A DNA stretch of 64,000 bases, from positions 1,674,001 to 1,738,000 of the forward strand of contig NZ_OZ241356.1 in assembly GCF_965200405.1 (NCBI RefSeq), in the 5' to 3' direction. The DNA is from Glacieibacterium sp965200405 (GTDB taxonomy: Bacteria > Pseudomonadota > Alphaproteobacteria > Sphingomonadales > Sphingomonadaceae). Positions 47,465 to 55,480 of this stretch are shown here, piece after piece (the stretch's first letter is position 1; every line of letters begins with the position of its first letter). The position numbers and the translations under genes were made by a program. The notes beneath the pieces are model-generated. The model searched no databases. It had not been told where the DNA came from and saw nothing but the letters and a program-made list of their open reading frames with translations.

Positions 47465-48499
47465 GTGCAACCGCTGACGCTTCCAGACCTCAACGACCGG
47501 GCGCGCGAAGTCTTTCGCCAGATCGTCGAGTCATACCTCAGCAGCGGCACCCCTGTCGGCTCGCGCACCCTGTCGAAGCTGGGTGCGATCGGCCTGTCGC
47601 CGGCGTCGATCCGCAACGTCATGCAGGATCTGGAGGAGGTCGGGCTGCTGGCCGCGCCGCACACTTCCGCCGGGCGGTTGCCGACGGAGTTGGGGCTCAG
47701 GCTGTTCGTCGACGGCATGATGCAGATGACGGCGCCGTCGGCCGACGAGCGCGCCGCGATCGACACGAGCGCGGCGGGTGGGGCGCCGATGGAGGACATC
47801 CTCGGTCGGACGATGGCGGCACTGTCCGGCCTGTCGGCGTGTGCCGGGATGGTGCTGGTCCCCAAAGCGGAGCTGTTGCTGCGCCAGGTCAGCTTCGTGC
47901 CGCTGTCGCCGGTCAAGGCGCTGGCGATACTGGTCGGCGCCGACGGCTCGGTCGAGAACCGGGTCATCGACCTGCCGCCGGAACTGCCACCGATCGCGCT
48001 GATCGAGGCGGCGAACTATGTCAACGCGCGGCTGGCGGGCCTGACGCTGGCGGGTGCCGCCGAGCGCCTGCGCACCGAGATCGACGCGCACCGGGCAGCG
48101 CTGGACGTGGCGACGCGCGGGCTGGTCGAGGCGGGGATCGCAGCCTGGTCGTCGGATGGCGCACGGCCGGTGCTGATCGTCCGCGGCAGCGCCCACCTGG
48201 TCGCGGGCGGCGAGGCCGATCTGGAGCGAGCCCGGCTGCTCCTCGGCGATATCGAGGGCAAGGAGGAACTGGCGCGCGTCCTCGACCTGGCGCGCACGGC
48301 GGTCGCCTGCAAGATTTTCATCGGCTCGGAGAACAAGCTGTTCTCTTTGTCGGGCTCCAGCGTTATCGCGGCGCCTTATCGCGGCAGCGACGGGCGGGTC
48401 GTCGGCGTCGTCGGCGTGATCGGCCCGACCCGCTTGAATTACGCGCGTATCGTTCCGATGGTTGATTACACCGCACAGACATTGAGCAGGCTGATTTAA
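47465..48499 (+). CDS. hrcA: Heat-inducible transcription repressor HrcA
   Basis: Repressor of heat-shock genes through the CIRCE element, 344 residues. The N-terminal winged helix (DLNDRAREVFRQIVESYLSSGTPVGSRTLS, IRNVMQDLEEVGLLAAPHTSAGR) and the HrcA C-terminal domain with FIGSENKLFSLSGSSVI and the VGVIGPTRLNYARI end are clear. It begins with GTG at 47465. It is directly followed by grpE with no gap. No CIRCE sequence is found upstream of hrcA or dnaK here, so its targets lie outside the window (typically groESL). Confidence 0.95.
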   Translation: MQPLTLPDLNDRAREVFRQIVESYLSSGTPVGSRTLSKLGAIGLSPASIRNVMQDLEEVGLLAAPHTSAGRLPTELGLRLFVDGMMQMTAPSADERAAIDTSAAGGAPMEDILGRTMAALSGLSACAGMVLVPKAELLLRQVSFVPLSPVKALAILVGADGSVENRVIDLPPELPPIALIEAANYVNARLAGLTLAGAAERLRTEIDAHRAALDVATRGLVEAGIAAWSSDGARPVLIVRGSAHLVAGGEADLERARLLLGDIEGKEELARVLDLARTAVACKIFIGSENKLFSLSGSSVIAAPYRGSDGRVVGVVGVIGPTRLNYARIVPMVDYTAQTLSRLI

Positions 48500-49024
48500 A
48501 TGACAGACGATAATCTGGACGTTCCCGAAGGCACCAGCGAGGTCGAAAGCGGCGCTCCGAGCCTCGCCGACGAACTGCTGGCGCGCGATACCGAGATCGC
48601 CGATCTCAAGGACCGCTTGCTGCGCGGCGCCGCCGAGATGGAGAACACCCGTCGCCGGCTGGAGCGCGACAAGGTCGACAGCGCCGCCTATGCGATGACC
48701 GGCTTCGCCCGCGACCTGCTCGGCGTCGCCGATAATCTGCGTCGCGCCGTTGCCGCGCTGCCCGCCGAGGCCCCCGGCTTCGAAGCGGTGCGTACCGGCA
48801 TCGAGGCGACCGAGCGCGAACTCGGCACCGTGCTGGCGCGGCACGGCATCGTGCGGGTCGAGACCGACGGGCAGAAGCTCGATCCCAACAAGCACCAGGC
48901 GATGATCGAGGTCGACAGCGAGGCGCACGAAGCGGGCGCGATCGTCTCGGAACTCCAGGCCGGCTACACGATCAAGGACCGGCTGCTCCGTCCAGCCCTG
49001 GTCAGCGTGGCGCGCGCGAAATAG
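48500..49024 (+). CDS. grpE: Nucleotide exchange factor GrpE
   Basis: Exchange factor for DnaK, 174 residues. A long N-terminal coiled coil (LKDRLLRGAAEMENTRRRLERDK) is followed by the beta-domain with LDPNKHQAMIEVDSEAHEAGAIVSELQAGYTIKDRLLRPALVSVAR. ATG follows the hrcA stop without a spacer, and the two form an operon. dnaK lies 4.5 kb further. Confidence 0.96.
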   Translation: MTDDNLDVPEGTSEVESGAPSLADELLARDTEIADLKDRLLRGAAEMENTRRRLERDKVDSAAYAMTGFARDLLGVADNLRRAVAALPAEAPGFEAVRTGIEATERELGTVLARHGIVRVETDGQKLDPNKHQAMIEVDSEAHEAGAIVSELQAGYTIKDRLLRPALVSVARAK

Positions 49025-49041
49025 CTCGGTTGGGTAAGGAT

Positions 49042-49069
49042 GGGCAGCAGGGTTCCTGAACCGCTGCCC
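49042..49069 (+). terminator. Probable terminator after grpE
   Basis: GGGCAGC (49042-49048) pairs with GCTGCCC (49063-49069), with an inner GGTT/AACC pair. No T-run follows, so termination strength is uncertain. Confidence 0.5.
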
Positions 49070-49190
49070 GTCTCCCGGGCTGCCGTCCCGGGATTGCGTT
49101 GCGCCTGGTCATGCCAGCGGCTAGCTTGCCGGACGTGGGGCGGCCGTCATAAATTCCGACAAGACAAGTCGCGTCGAGGATGATGGCGAG

Positions 49191-49739
49191 ATGCCAACGG
49201 CAGGATTGACTCCCAGGCACCGCATCCGGCTTGCGACCCGTGACGCGCATGACCAGGTCGACCGCTGGTTTTCGCGCTACGACCTTAAGAACCCGCAAGA
49301 TTATCGTCGTTTCCTGACCTCCCACTGGTCGGTGCTTCCCGGTTGCGAGCTGATGATCGAAGCTGCCGGAGCCCTTGAAATACTTAGCGACTGGCCAGTA
49401 CGTCGTCGTACCGACGCACTGGCACAAGACATGTCATTACTGGGCCAAGTACCTGTGACTGTCGTCGACACGCAGGGGGCAATCTCGCCCGCTGAGTTGT
49501 GGGGCATGATGTACGTGTTGGAAGGCTCGCGCCTTGGCGGAGCGATCTTGGCGCAGCGGGTCGAGGCGGGCCCGGACGCGACCTGCCGGCTTGCCACGGC
49601 CTATCTTCGGCATGGCACGGGCCTGCGTTTGTGGCCGTCGTTCGTCGCTGCCTTCGATGCCGCGGATGCGGTCAACGGCGATTTCGAGGGCGTCGTCGCC
49701 GGCGCACGTCGAACGTTCGCCATGTTCGCCGACGCATGA
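49191..49739 (+). CDS. bphO: Heme oxygenase (biliverdin synthesis for phytochrome)
   Basis: A bacterial heme oxygenase of 182 residues that opens heme to biliverdin IX-alpha, the chromophore of bacteriophytochromes. The proximal His is in ATRDAHDQVD (His 20), and the distal helix contains the GMMYVLEGSRLGGAIL glycine-rich motif. It overlaps bphP by four bases (ATGA), so chromophore enzyme and receptor are coupled. Its codon use is like the neighbours', with no sign of recent transfer. Confidence 0.94.
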   Translation: MPTAGLTPRHRIRLATRDAHDQVDRWFSRYDLKNPQDYRRFLTSHWSVLPGCELMIEAAGALEILSDWPVRRRTDALAQDMSLLGQVPVTVVDTQGAISPAELWGMMYVLEGSRLGGAILAQRVEAGPDATCRLATAYLRHGTGLRLWPSFVAAFDAADAVNGDFEGVVAGARRTFAMFADA

Positions 49740-52339
49740 CGGCGGGCGATCCGGGTAATTCGAAACCGAACGATACGCTGCCTTTTGCCGTCGACCTGAC
49801 CAATTGCGACCGCGAGCCGATCCATCTTGCCGGCAGCATTCAACCGGCGGGCTTCCTGATCGCCTTTGCCAGCGACTGGCTGATCTCGCGGGCGTCGGAG
49901 AATGTCGACGTCTTCCTCGACGTACCCGACGGTCCGTTGCCCGGCACGGCGCTGGACGCGGTGTTCAGTGCGGAAGCGGTTCACACCATCCGCAACCGCC
50001 TGTCGACGCTGCAGGGTCCCGATGCGATGGAGCGCGCCTTCGCCATCCGGCTGCAGGATGACCGCCCGCCATTCGACCTGGCGATCTACATGGCGGGCTC
50101 GACCTTCGTGCTCGAATGCGAGCCGAGCGAGGGACGCAACGAGGCCGATGTCGGCACGCTCGTGCGCTCGATGGTGGCGCGCATTCGAGGCGCCCAAGGT
50201 TTTGCCGACTTCACCCGTGAGGCGGCGCGCCAGGTCCGCGCGCTGACCGGCTTCGACCGGGTGATGGTCTACCGCTTCGACGCAGACGGTTGCGGCGAGG
50301 TCATTGCCGAAAGCCTGCGCGGGCGCCTCGAATCGTTCATGGGCCTGCGCTATCCGGCGTCCGACATCCCCAAGCAGGCGCGCGCCCTGTACGAGCGCAA
50401 CCTGCTTCGCCTGATCGCCGACGTCGACGCGGTGGCGGTGCCGATCCGACCGCAACTCGATGCACTGGGTGAGCCGCTCGACCTGTCGATGAGCGTGCTG
50501 CGCGCCGTGTCGCCGATCCATCTGCAGTATCTTCGCAACATGGGCGTCCGCGCCTCCATGTCGATCTCGATCATGCGGCGGGGCAGGCTGTGGGGGCTGA
50601 TCGCCTGCCATCACACGCTGCCGCGCCATATCGGCTTCGAGCGACGGACCACTGCCGACCTGTTCGTGCAGATGTTCTCGCTGTTGCTGGAAAGCCGCGA
50701 GCGCGACGAGGAGACCGGCTACGAGGCCCGCACCCGGCTGCTCCACAACCAGCTGATGGCGGCGATGGCGAGCGAGGAATCGACCTCGGGCAATTTGGTC
50801 AGGCTGGCCGACAAGATGGCGGAACTGGTGCCGTGCGACGGCATCGCGGTCTGGGTCGACGGCGCGGCGACCCTGATGGGCTCGACGCCGACAGAGCGGG
50901 AGCTGGCCGGCCTGGTCGAAATCCTCAATCGTGGTGCGGCGAGCGAGATATTCGCCTGCACCGAACTCGGGAAGGTCGAGGCGTCGGCGCGGCGTTATGC
51001 CGAACTGGCGGCCGGCGTGCTGGTCATCCCGGTGTCGCGCATCCCCCGCGATTACGTCATGTTCTTCCGCCGGGAGGTCAAGCGCACCATCAAATGGGCG
51101 GGTAACCCGGACAAGCCTGTCGAAGTCCTGGCGGGCAGCGCGACACTGACGCCGCGCCAGAGCTTTGCCGCGTGGCGCGAAACCGTGCGCGGCCAATGCG
51201 CACCCTGGACCGAAGCGGAGCTTCGCGCTGCAGAGGCCCTGCGCATCACCCTGCTCGAGGTCGTCTTACGCCTCACCGATGTCGCCGCGCGCGACCGCCG
51301 CGAAGCTGCGGAACGCCAGGAACTACTGATTGCCGAGCTGAATCACCGCGTCCGCAACATCCTGGGCATCGTCAGCGGGCTGGTGTCGCAAAGTCGCGCC
51401 AGCGTCGAGGACGTCGAGACGTTCGCTGCCGTGCTGGGCGGGCGCGTTCAGGCGTTGGCTCGAGCGCATGACCAATTGACCACCGACGACTGGGGCTCGG
51501 CCCTGCTCGACGTGCTGATCGGCGTCGAGGCCGAGGCATATCTCAGCGCGCGTCCGCATTGCGTCGGCGCCTCCGGCCCAGCGGTCAAGCTGTCGCCGCG
51601 CGCTTTCACGACACTGGCGCTCGTGGTCCACGAGCTGATCACCAACTCCGCCAAATACGGCGCCTTGAGCGTCGTTACCGGGCGCGTCGCCATCGACTGG
51701 AGGCTCGACAATGCGGGCGCCCTGGTCATCGACTGGCGCGAGTCCGGGGGGCCGCTGGTGACGCCACCCAAGCGGCGCGGCTTCGGTACGACGATCATCG
51801 AGCGCTCCGTCCCGCATGAACTCGGCGGGCTCGCCAGCGTCGACCACCGAACGGCTGGGCTGGTCGCACAGTTCACCATTCCCGCCGGCCTGGTCAGCCC
51901 GGCCGAAGCTGCCAGGTCCGACCGGGAGGCTGACGCGACCGAATCCAGCCCGATCGAGACGGCATTGAGCTTGAGCGGTACGGTCCTGCTGGTCGAGGAC
52001 AGTATGGTGATCGCACTCGACGCGGAGGAGATGCTGCTCGCGCTGGGTGCGACGCGGGTCGACATCGCCGCCAGCACCGAGGACGCGATGGCAATTCTCG
52101 ACTTCGAAAAACCGACTTTCGCCGTACTCGATGTCAATCTGGGCGCCGAAACCAGTTTTCCCATCGCCGGGCGGCTTCGCAAGATGGGCGTGCCGACGAT
52201 CTTCGCAACGGGTTATGGCGAGGATCTCGTCATTCCGCTCGGCTACAGCAACACGCCGATCGTCAAGAAGCCCTATACGGCCACGGCGATCGTTCGTGCC
52301 CTGCGTTCTCTGGCACGACGCCTGCCGGAGCCGGCTTGA
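49736..52339 (+). CDS. bphP: Bacteriophytochrome hybrid kinase (PAS-GAF-PHY-HWE-receiver)
   Basis: A red/far-red light photoreceptor of 867 residues. Domains in order: PAS with the biliverdin-binding Cys 24 (NCDREPIHLAGSIQPAG), GAF with PASDIP (Asp 210), PHY with the tongue motif TPRQSFAAW, and a HisKA_2/HWE-type kinase with phospho-accepting His at about residue 537 (AELNHRVRNIL), N-box HELITNSAKYGAL and the WRE triplet of the HWE group. A C-terminal response-regulator receiver with phospho-acceptor Asp at about 799 (AVLDVNLG) follows. In family terms light changes the autophosphorylation of the kinase; here the receiver is fused in cis. Whether output goes to a separate regulator is not known. 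It is cotranscribed with bphO. Confidence 0.95.
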   Translation: MTAGDPGNSKPNDTLPFAVDLTNCDREPIHLAGSIQPAGFLIAFASDWLISRASENVDVFLDVPDGPLPGTALDAVFSAEAVHTIRNRLSTLQGPDAMERAFAIRLQDDRPPFDLAIYMAGSTFVLECEPSEGRNEADVGTLVRSMVARIRGAQGFADFTREAARQVRALTGFDRVMVYRFDADGCGEVIAESLRGRLESFMGLRYPASDIPKQARALYERNLLRLIADVDAVAVPIRPQLDALGEPLDLSMSVLRAVSPIHLQYLRNMGVRASMSISIMRRGRLWGLIACHHTLPRHIGFERRTTADLFVQMFSLLLESRERDEETGYEARTRLLHNQLMAAMASEESTSGNLVRLADKMAELVPCDGIAVWVDGAATLMGSTPTERELAGLVEILNRGAASEIFACTELGKVEASARRYAELAAGVLVIPVSRIPRDYVMFFRREVKRTIKWAGNPDKPVEVLAGSATLTPRQSFAAWRETVRGQCAPWTEAELRAAEALRITLLEVVLRLTDVAARDRREAAERQELLIAELNHRVRNILGIVSGLVSQSRASVEDVETFAAVLGGRVQALARAHDQLTTDDWGSALLDVLIGVEAEAYLSARPHCVGASGPAVKLSPRAFTTLALVVHELITNSAKYGALSVVTGRVAIDWRLDNAGALVIDWRESGGPLVTPPKRRGFGTTIIERSVPHELGGLASVDHRTAGLVAQFTIPAGLVSPAEAARSDREADATESSPIETALSLSGTVLLVEDSMVIALDAEEMLLALGATRVDIAASTEDAMAILDFEKPTFAVLDVNLGAETSFPIAGRLRKMGVPTIFATGYGEDLVIPLGYSNTPIVKKPYTATAIVRALRSLARRLPEPA

Positions 52340-52808
52340 ACGGCAACAGTGCTTCATAGTCCGCCAACGGGGGCGCGCCGATGATGTCGCCGCCTTCACG
52401 CAGCCAGTAGGAATCCTCGACGATGCTGGCTTGCTGCTCGATCCCATAGGCTGTGAACGGCTTGCCGGGGATCAGGGGCAGGTAGCGGTAAGGCGCGAAC
52501 GGGCGGCGGCTGAGGATCAGGTTGATGCCCTGCTGGCGCTGCCAGACATGGGTCAGTTCGTGGACGAGATGGGTCCGAAACCCTAGCCCGCGCGCCGCGA
52601 AGTCGCCGCACCAGACGCCGCCATTGGGGTGGAACCAGATATCGCCGTCGGGCGCCATCGTCACCCAGGCCGGCTGGAACATGAACCATTTGGCCCGCCG
52701 CAGCAGGACCTTGTCGCAGTCGAGCGCGTCGCCGAAGACCGATGCGGCGATGGCGCGCTCGCCGTCGGTCAGCTCGCGAACAATCGCCGGGTCGCGATCA
52801 GTGCCCAC
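52263..52808 (-). CDS. HELTH-motif protein, putative metallopeptidase-like
   Basis: A 181-residue protein with an HELTHVWQRQQG motif matching the HExxH zinc pattern. Further conserved-looking parts are CDKVLLRRAKWFMFQPAWVTMAPDGDIWFHPNGGVWCGDFA and GIEQQASIVEDSYWL. Such proteins are annotated in sphingomonads without a proven function (sometimes as 'vgr related'); zinc binding is inferred only from the motif. The chosen GTG 52808 overlaps the PCu(A)C gene by 11 bases, and the stop lies inside the 3' end of bphP (77-base antisense overlap). Confidence 0.72.
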   Translation of the reverse strand: MGTDRDPAIVRELTDGERAIAASVFGDALDCDKVLLRRAKWFMFQPAWVTMAPDGDIWFHPNGGVWCGDFAARGLGFRTHLVHELTHVWQRQQGINLILSRRPFAPYRYLPLIPGKPFTAYGIEQQASIVEDSYWLREGGDIIGAPPLADYEALLPFKPAPAGVVPENAGHERSPWPYRAS

Positions 52809-53310
52809 CGTGCGACATGGCCATCGGCATCGTCGCACCCGCCGCGACCGACGTCGCATCGACCTTGACCACCGCGCCGCTGGCGAAGCGGAACGTCAGG
52901 GGCAGGGTCGCGCCCGGCTTCACCGTCGCGGCGACGCCGAAGATCATCAGATGGTTGCCGCCCGGCGCGAAGCGGACAGTCTCGCCCGGCATCGACTTCA
53001 CCGCGGGCAGCTTGTCCATTCGCATGACACCACCCGCCATGCTGCTGCTGTGCATCTCGATGCGCTCCGCCAGCGGGGAAACGACGCTGGTCAGCGTGTC
53101 GCCTGCCGTCCCGCCGTTCAAAGTGAAGTAGCCAGCGGACGGGCGCCCGGGCACCGCCGCGAGCCGCACTGTCGCCTGCCTGACGCTCGGTCCTGTCGCG
53201 CCGCCCGTGGCTGCCGTCGCGGTGGTCCCCAGCAAAAGCGCCACGACCAGCAGCGCCAGCGAAACCGCACACGCGCCCCAGCCCAGAATCCGCTCAATAG
53301 CCGAGTTCAC
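52798..53310 (-). CDS. PCu(A)C copper chaperone
   Basis: A periplasmic copper chaperone of 170 residues. It has an N-terminal hydrophobic segment (about residues 12-28), then the PCuAC domain with the copper ligands EMHSSSM, the VMRM segment and GGNHLMIFG, following the H-x10-M-x21-H-x-M pattern. In the family it loads the CuA site of cytochrome oxidase subunit II. A terminal MAMSHGGH tail is Met/His rich and may add copper binding. It lies 30 kb from the cox operon in this window, with the HELTH gene behind it. Confidence 0.92.
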   Translation of the reverse strand: MNSAIERILGWGACAVSLALLVVALLLGTTATAATGGATGPSVRQATVRLAAVPGRPSAGYFTLNGGTAGDTLTSVVSPLAERIEMHSSSMAGGVMRMDKLPAVKSMPGETVRFAPGGNHLMIFGVAATVKPGATLPLTFRFASGAVVKVDATSVAAGATMPMAMSHGGH

Positions 53311-53399
53311 CGACTCTCCCTCCCGATAATCAGCAGTGGCGCTTTACGACAGGGGTCGGGCAGCGGTCCATCCGACTTGGCGACCTGCGTCATCACATG

Positions 53400-53431
53400 C
53401 TTGTAGCTGATTTTGAGCCTCCCTATATCCG
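53400..53431 (+). promoter_or_regulatory. RpoH (sigma-32) promoter of dnaK
   Basis: CTTG (53400-53403), an 18-base spacer, and CCTATATCCG (53422-53431) match the alphaproteobacterial heat-shock promoter pattern CTTG-N17/18-CYTATNTNNG at every defined position. It is about 77 bases before the dnaK ATG. The pattern is quoted from memory. Confidence 0.75.
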
Positions 53432-53507
53432 CCCCGTTGGTCGAGGCGGCGCTGCTTGCACGAAGGGCGCGTACCGGGACCTGAACACATCGTCTGAGAG
53501 GATAGAG

Positions 53508-55403
53508 ATGGCCAAAGTTATCGGAATCGACCTGGGCACCACCAACAGCTGCGTTGCTGTCATGGAGGGTAGTGCGCCCAAGGTCGTCGAGAATGCCGAA
53601 GGTGCGCGCACCACGCCGTCGCAGGTCGCCTTCACCAAGGACAAGGAGCGTCTGGTCGGCCAGCCGGCAAAGCGCCAGGCGGTGACCAACCCCGAGAACA
53701 CGATTTTCGCCGTCAAGCGCCTGATCGGCCGTAGTTTCAACGATCCGCTGACCCAGAAGGACATGTCCCTGGTTCCGTACAAGATCGTCAAGGGCAGCAA
53801 CGGCGACGCATGGGTCGGCGCTGGTGGCGAGGATTATTCGCCGTCGCAGATTTCCGCCTTCATCCTGCAGAAAATGAAGGAAACCGCCGAGGCCTATCTC
53901 GGTGAGAACGTCACGCAGGCGGTCATCACCGTTCCCGCATACTTCAACGACGCCCAGCGCCAGGCGACCAAGGACGCCGGCAAGATCGCCGGCCTCGAAG
54001 TCCTGCGCATCATCAACGAGCCGACCGCTGCTGCTCTGGCCTATGGTCTCGACAAGGTCGGCGCCAAGACGATCGCCGTGTACGACCTCGGCGGCGGCAC
54101 CTTCGACGTGTCGGTGCTGGAGCTCGGTGACGGCGTGTTCGAGGTCAAGTCGACCTCCGGCGACACCTTCCTGGGTGGTGAGGACTTCGACGCCAAGGTC
54201 GTCGAGTTCCTGGCCGAGGATTTCCGCAAGGCCGAGGGTATCGACCTGAAGAAGGACAAGCTTGCCCTGCAGCGCCTCAAGGAAGCTGCGGAAAAGGCCA
54301 AGATCGAGCTGTCGTCGTCCGCGTCGACCGAGGTCAACCTGCCCTTCATCACCGCCGATGCGACCGGCCCGAAGCACCTCGTCAAGACGGTCACCCGCAC
54401 CGACCTGGAGAAGCTGGTCCTCGACCTGATCGAGCGCACTCGCAAGCCGTGCCTCGATGCGATCAGCGAAGCCGGCGTCAAGACGTCGGAGATCGACGAA
54501 GTCATCCTCGTCGGCGGCATGACCCGCATGCCCCGCGTCCGCCAGTTCGTGAAGGAACTGTTCGGCAAGGAGCCCAACACCTCGGTCAACCCGGACGAAG
54601 TCGTCGCCATGGGCGCGGCGATCCAGGGCGGCGTGCTGCAGGGTGACGTCAAGGACGTGCTGCTGCTCGACGTGACGCCGCTGTCGCTGGGCATCGAGAC
54701 GCTGGGCGGCGTGTTCACCCGCATGATCGATCGCAACACGACGATCCCGACCAAGAAGTCGCAGACTTACTCGACCGCCGACGACAACCAGTCGGCCGTG
54801 ACCATCCGGGTCTTCCAGGGTGAGCGCGAAATGGCGGCCGACAACAAGCTGCTCGGCCAGTTCGACCTCGTCGGCATTCCGCCGTCGCCGCGCGGCATGC
54901 CGCAGATCGAAGTGACCTTCGACATCGACGCCAACGGTCTCGTCGCTGTCAACGCCAAGGACAAGGGCACCGGCAAGGAGCAGCAGATCCGCATCCAGCC
55001 GTCGGGCGGCCTGTCCAAGGACGACATCGAGGGCATGGTCAAGGACGCCGAGCGCTTTGCCGAGGAGGACAAGAAGCGTCGGGCCGTCGCCGAGGCGCGC
55101 AACCAGGCCGACAGCCTGGCGCACTCCACGGAGCGCCAGGTCGCCGAGCACGGCGACAAGGTCAGCCCCGAGGTGAAGGCCGAGATCGAGGCCGCCATCG
55201 CCGACCTGAAGGGCGTGCTGGACAGCGGTGACGCCGACCAGATCACCGCCAAGACGACGGCACTGGGCACGGTCGCGATGAAGCTGGGTGAGGCGGTCTA
55301 TGCCGCCGACCAGGCCAAGGCGGCATCGCCCGAGGCCGAGGCGCCCAAGGACGACAACGTCGTCGACGCCGAATTCTCGGAAGTCGAAGACGACAAGAAG
55401 TAA
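53508..55403 (+). CDS. dnaK: Molecular chaperone DnaK (Hsp70)
   Basis: An ATP-driven chaperone, 631 residues. The N-terminus is MAKVIGIDLGTTNSCVAVMEG, with AVITVPAYFNDAQRQATKDAG, YDLGGGTFDVSVL, and VLLLDVTPLSLGIETLGGVFT in the substrate-binding region. The C-terminus ends with an acidic DDNVVDAEFSEVEDD tail. GAGAGGA before the ATG is a good ribosome binding site. Downstream is dnaJ after a 77-base gap containing a hairpin, the standard dnaKJ pair. Confidence 0.99.
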   Translation: MAKVIGIDLGTTNSCVAVMEGSAPKVVENAEGARTTPSQVAFTKDKERLVGQPAKRQAVTNPENTIFAVKRLIGRSFNDPLTQKDMSLVPYKIVKGSNGDAWVGAGGEDYSPSQISAFILQKMKETAEAYLGENVTQAVITVPAYFNDAQRQATKDAGKIAGLEVLRIINEPTAAALAYGLDKVGAKTIAVYDLGGGTFDVSVLELGDGVFEVKSTSGDTFLGGEDFDAKVVEFLAEDFRKAEGIDLKKDKLALQRLKEAAEKAKIELSSSASTEVNLPFITADATGPKHLVKTVTRTDLEKLVLDLIERTRKPCLDAISEAGVKTSEIDEVILVGGMTRMPRVRQFVKELFGKEPNTSVNPDEVVAMGAAIQGGVLQGDVKDVLLLDVTPLSLGIETLGGVFTRMIDRNTTIPTKKSQTYSTADDNQSAVTIRVFQGEREMAADNKLLGQFDLVGIPPSPRGMPQIEVTFDIDANGLVAVNAKDKGTGKEQQIRIQPSGGLSKDDIEGMVKDAERFAEEDKKRRAVAEARNQADSLAHSTERQVAEHGDKVSPEVKAEIEAAIADLKGVLDSGDADQITAKTTALGTVAMKLGEAVYAADQAKAASPEAEAPKDDNVVDAEFSEVEDDKK

Positions 55404-55414
55404 AAGCGGTAATG

Positions 55415-55439
55415 CCCCTCCCCTTTAGCGGGGGAGGGG
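55415..55439 (+). terminator. Hairpin between dnaK and dnaJ
   Basis: CCCCTCCCC (55415-55423) pairs with GGGGAGGGG (55431-55439) around TTTAGCG, followed by TTTCGCC. It could attenuate dnaJ relative to dnaK. The words are related to the repeat at 45225. Confidence 0.55.
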
Positions 55440-55480
55440 TTTCGCCTCTCCCTTGGCGGGGATGAGTGCAGGGGCGGCGT

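Noticed and set aside
47405..47465. A CIRCE operator before hrcA
   Set aside because: No TTAGCACTC/GAGTGCTAA pair or near match is present here or before dnaK.
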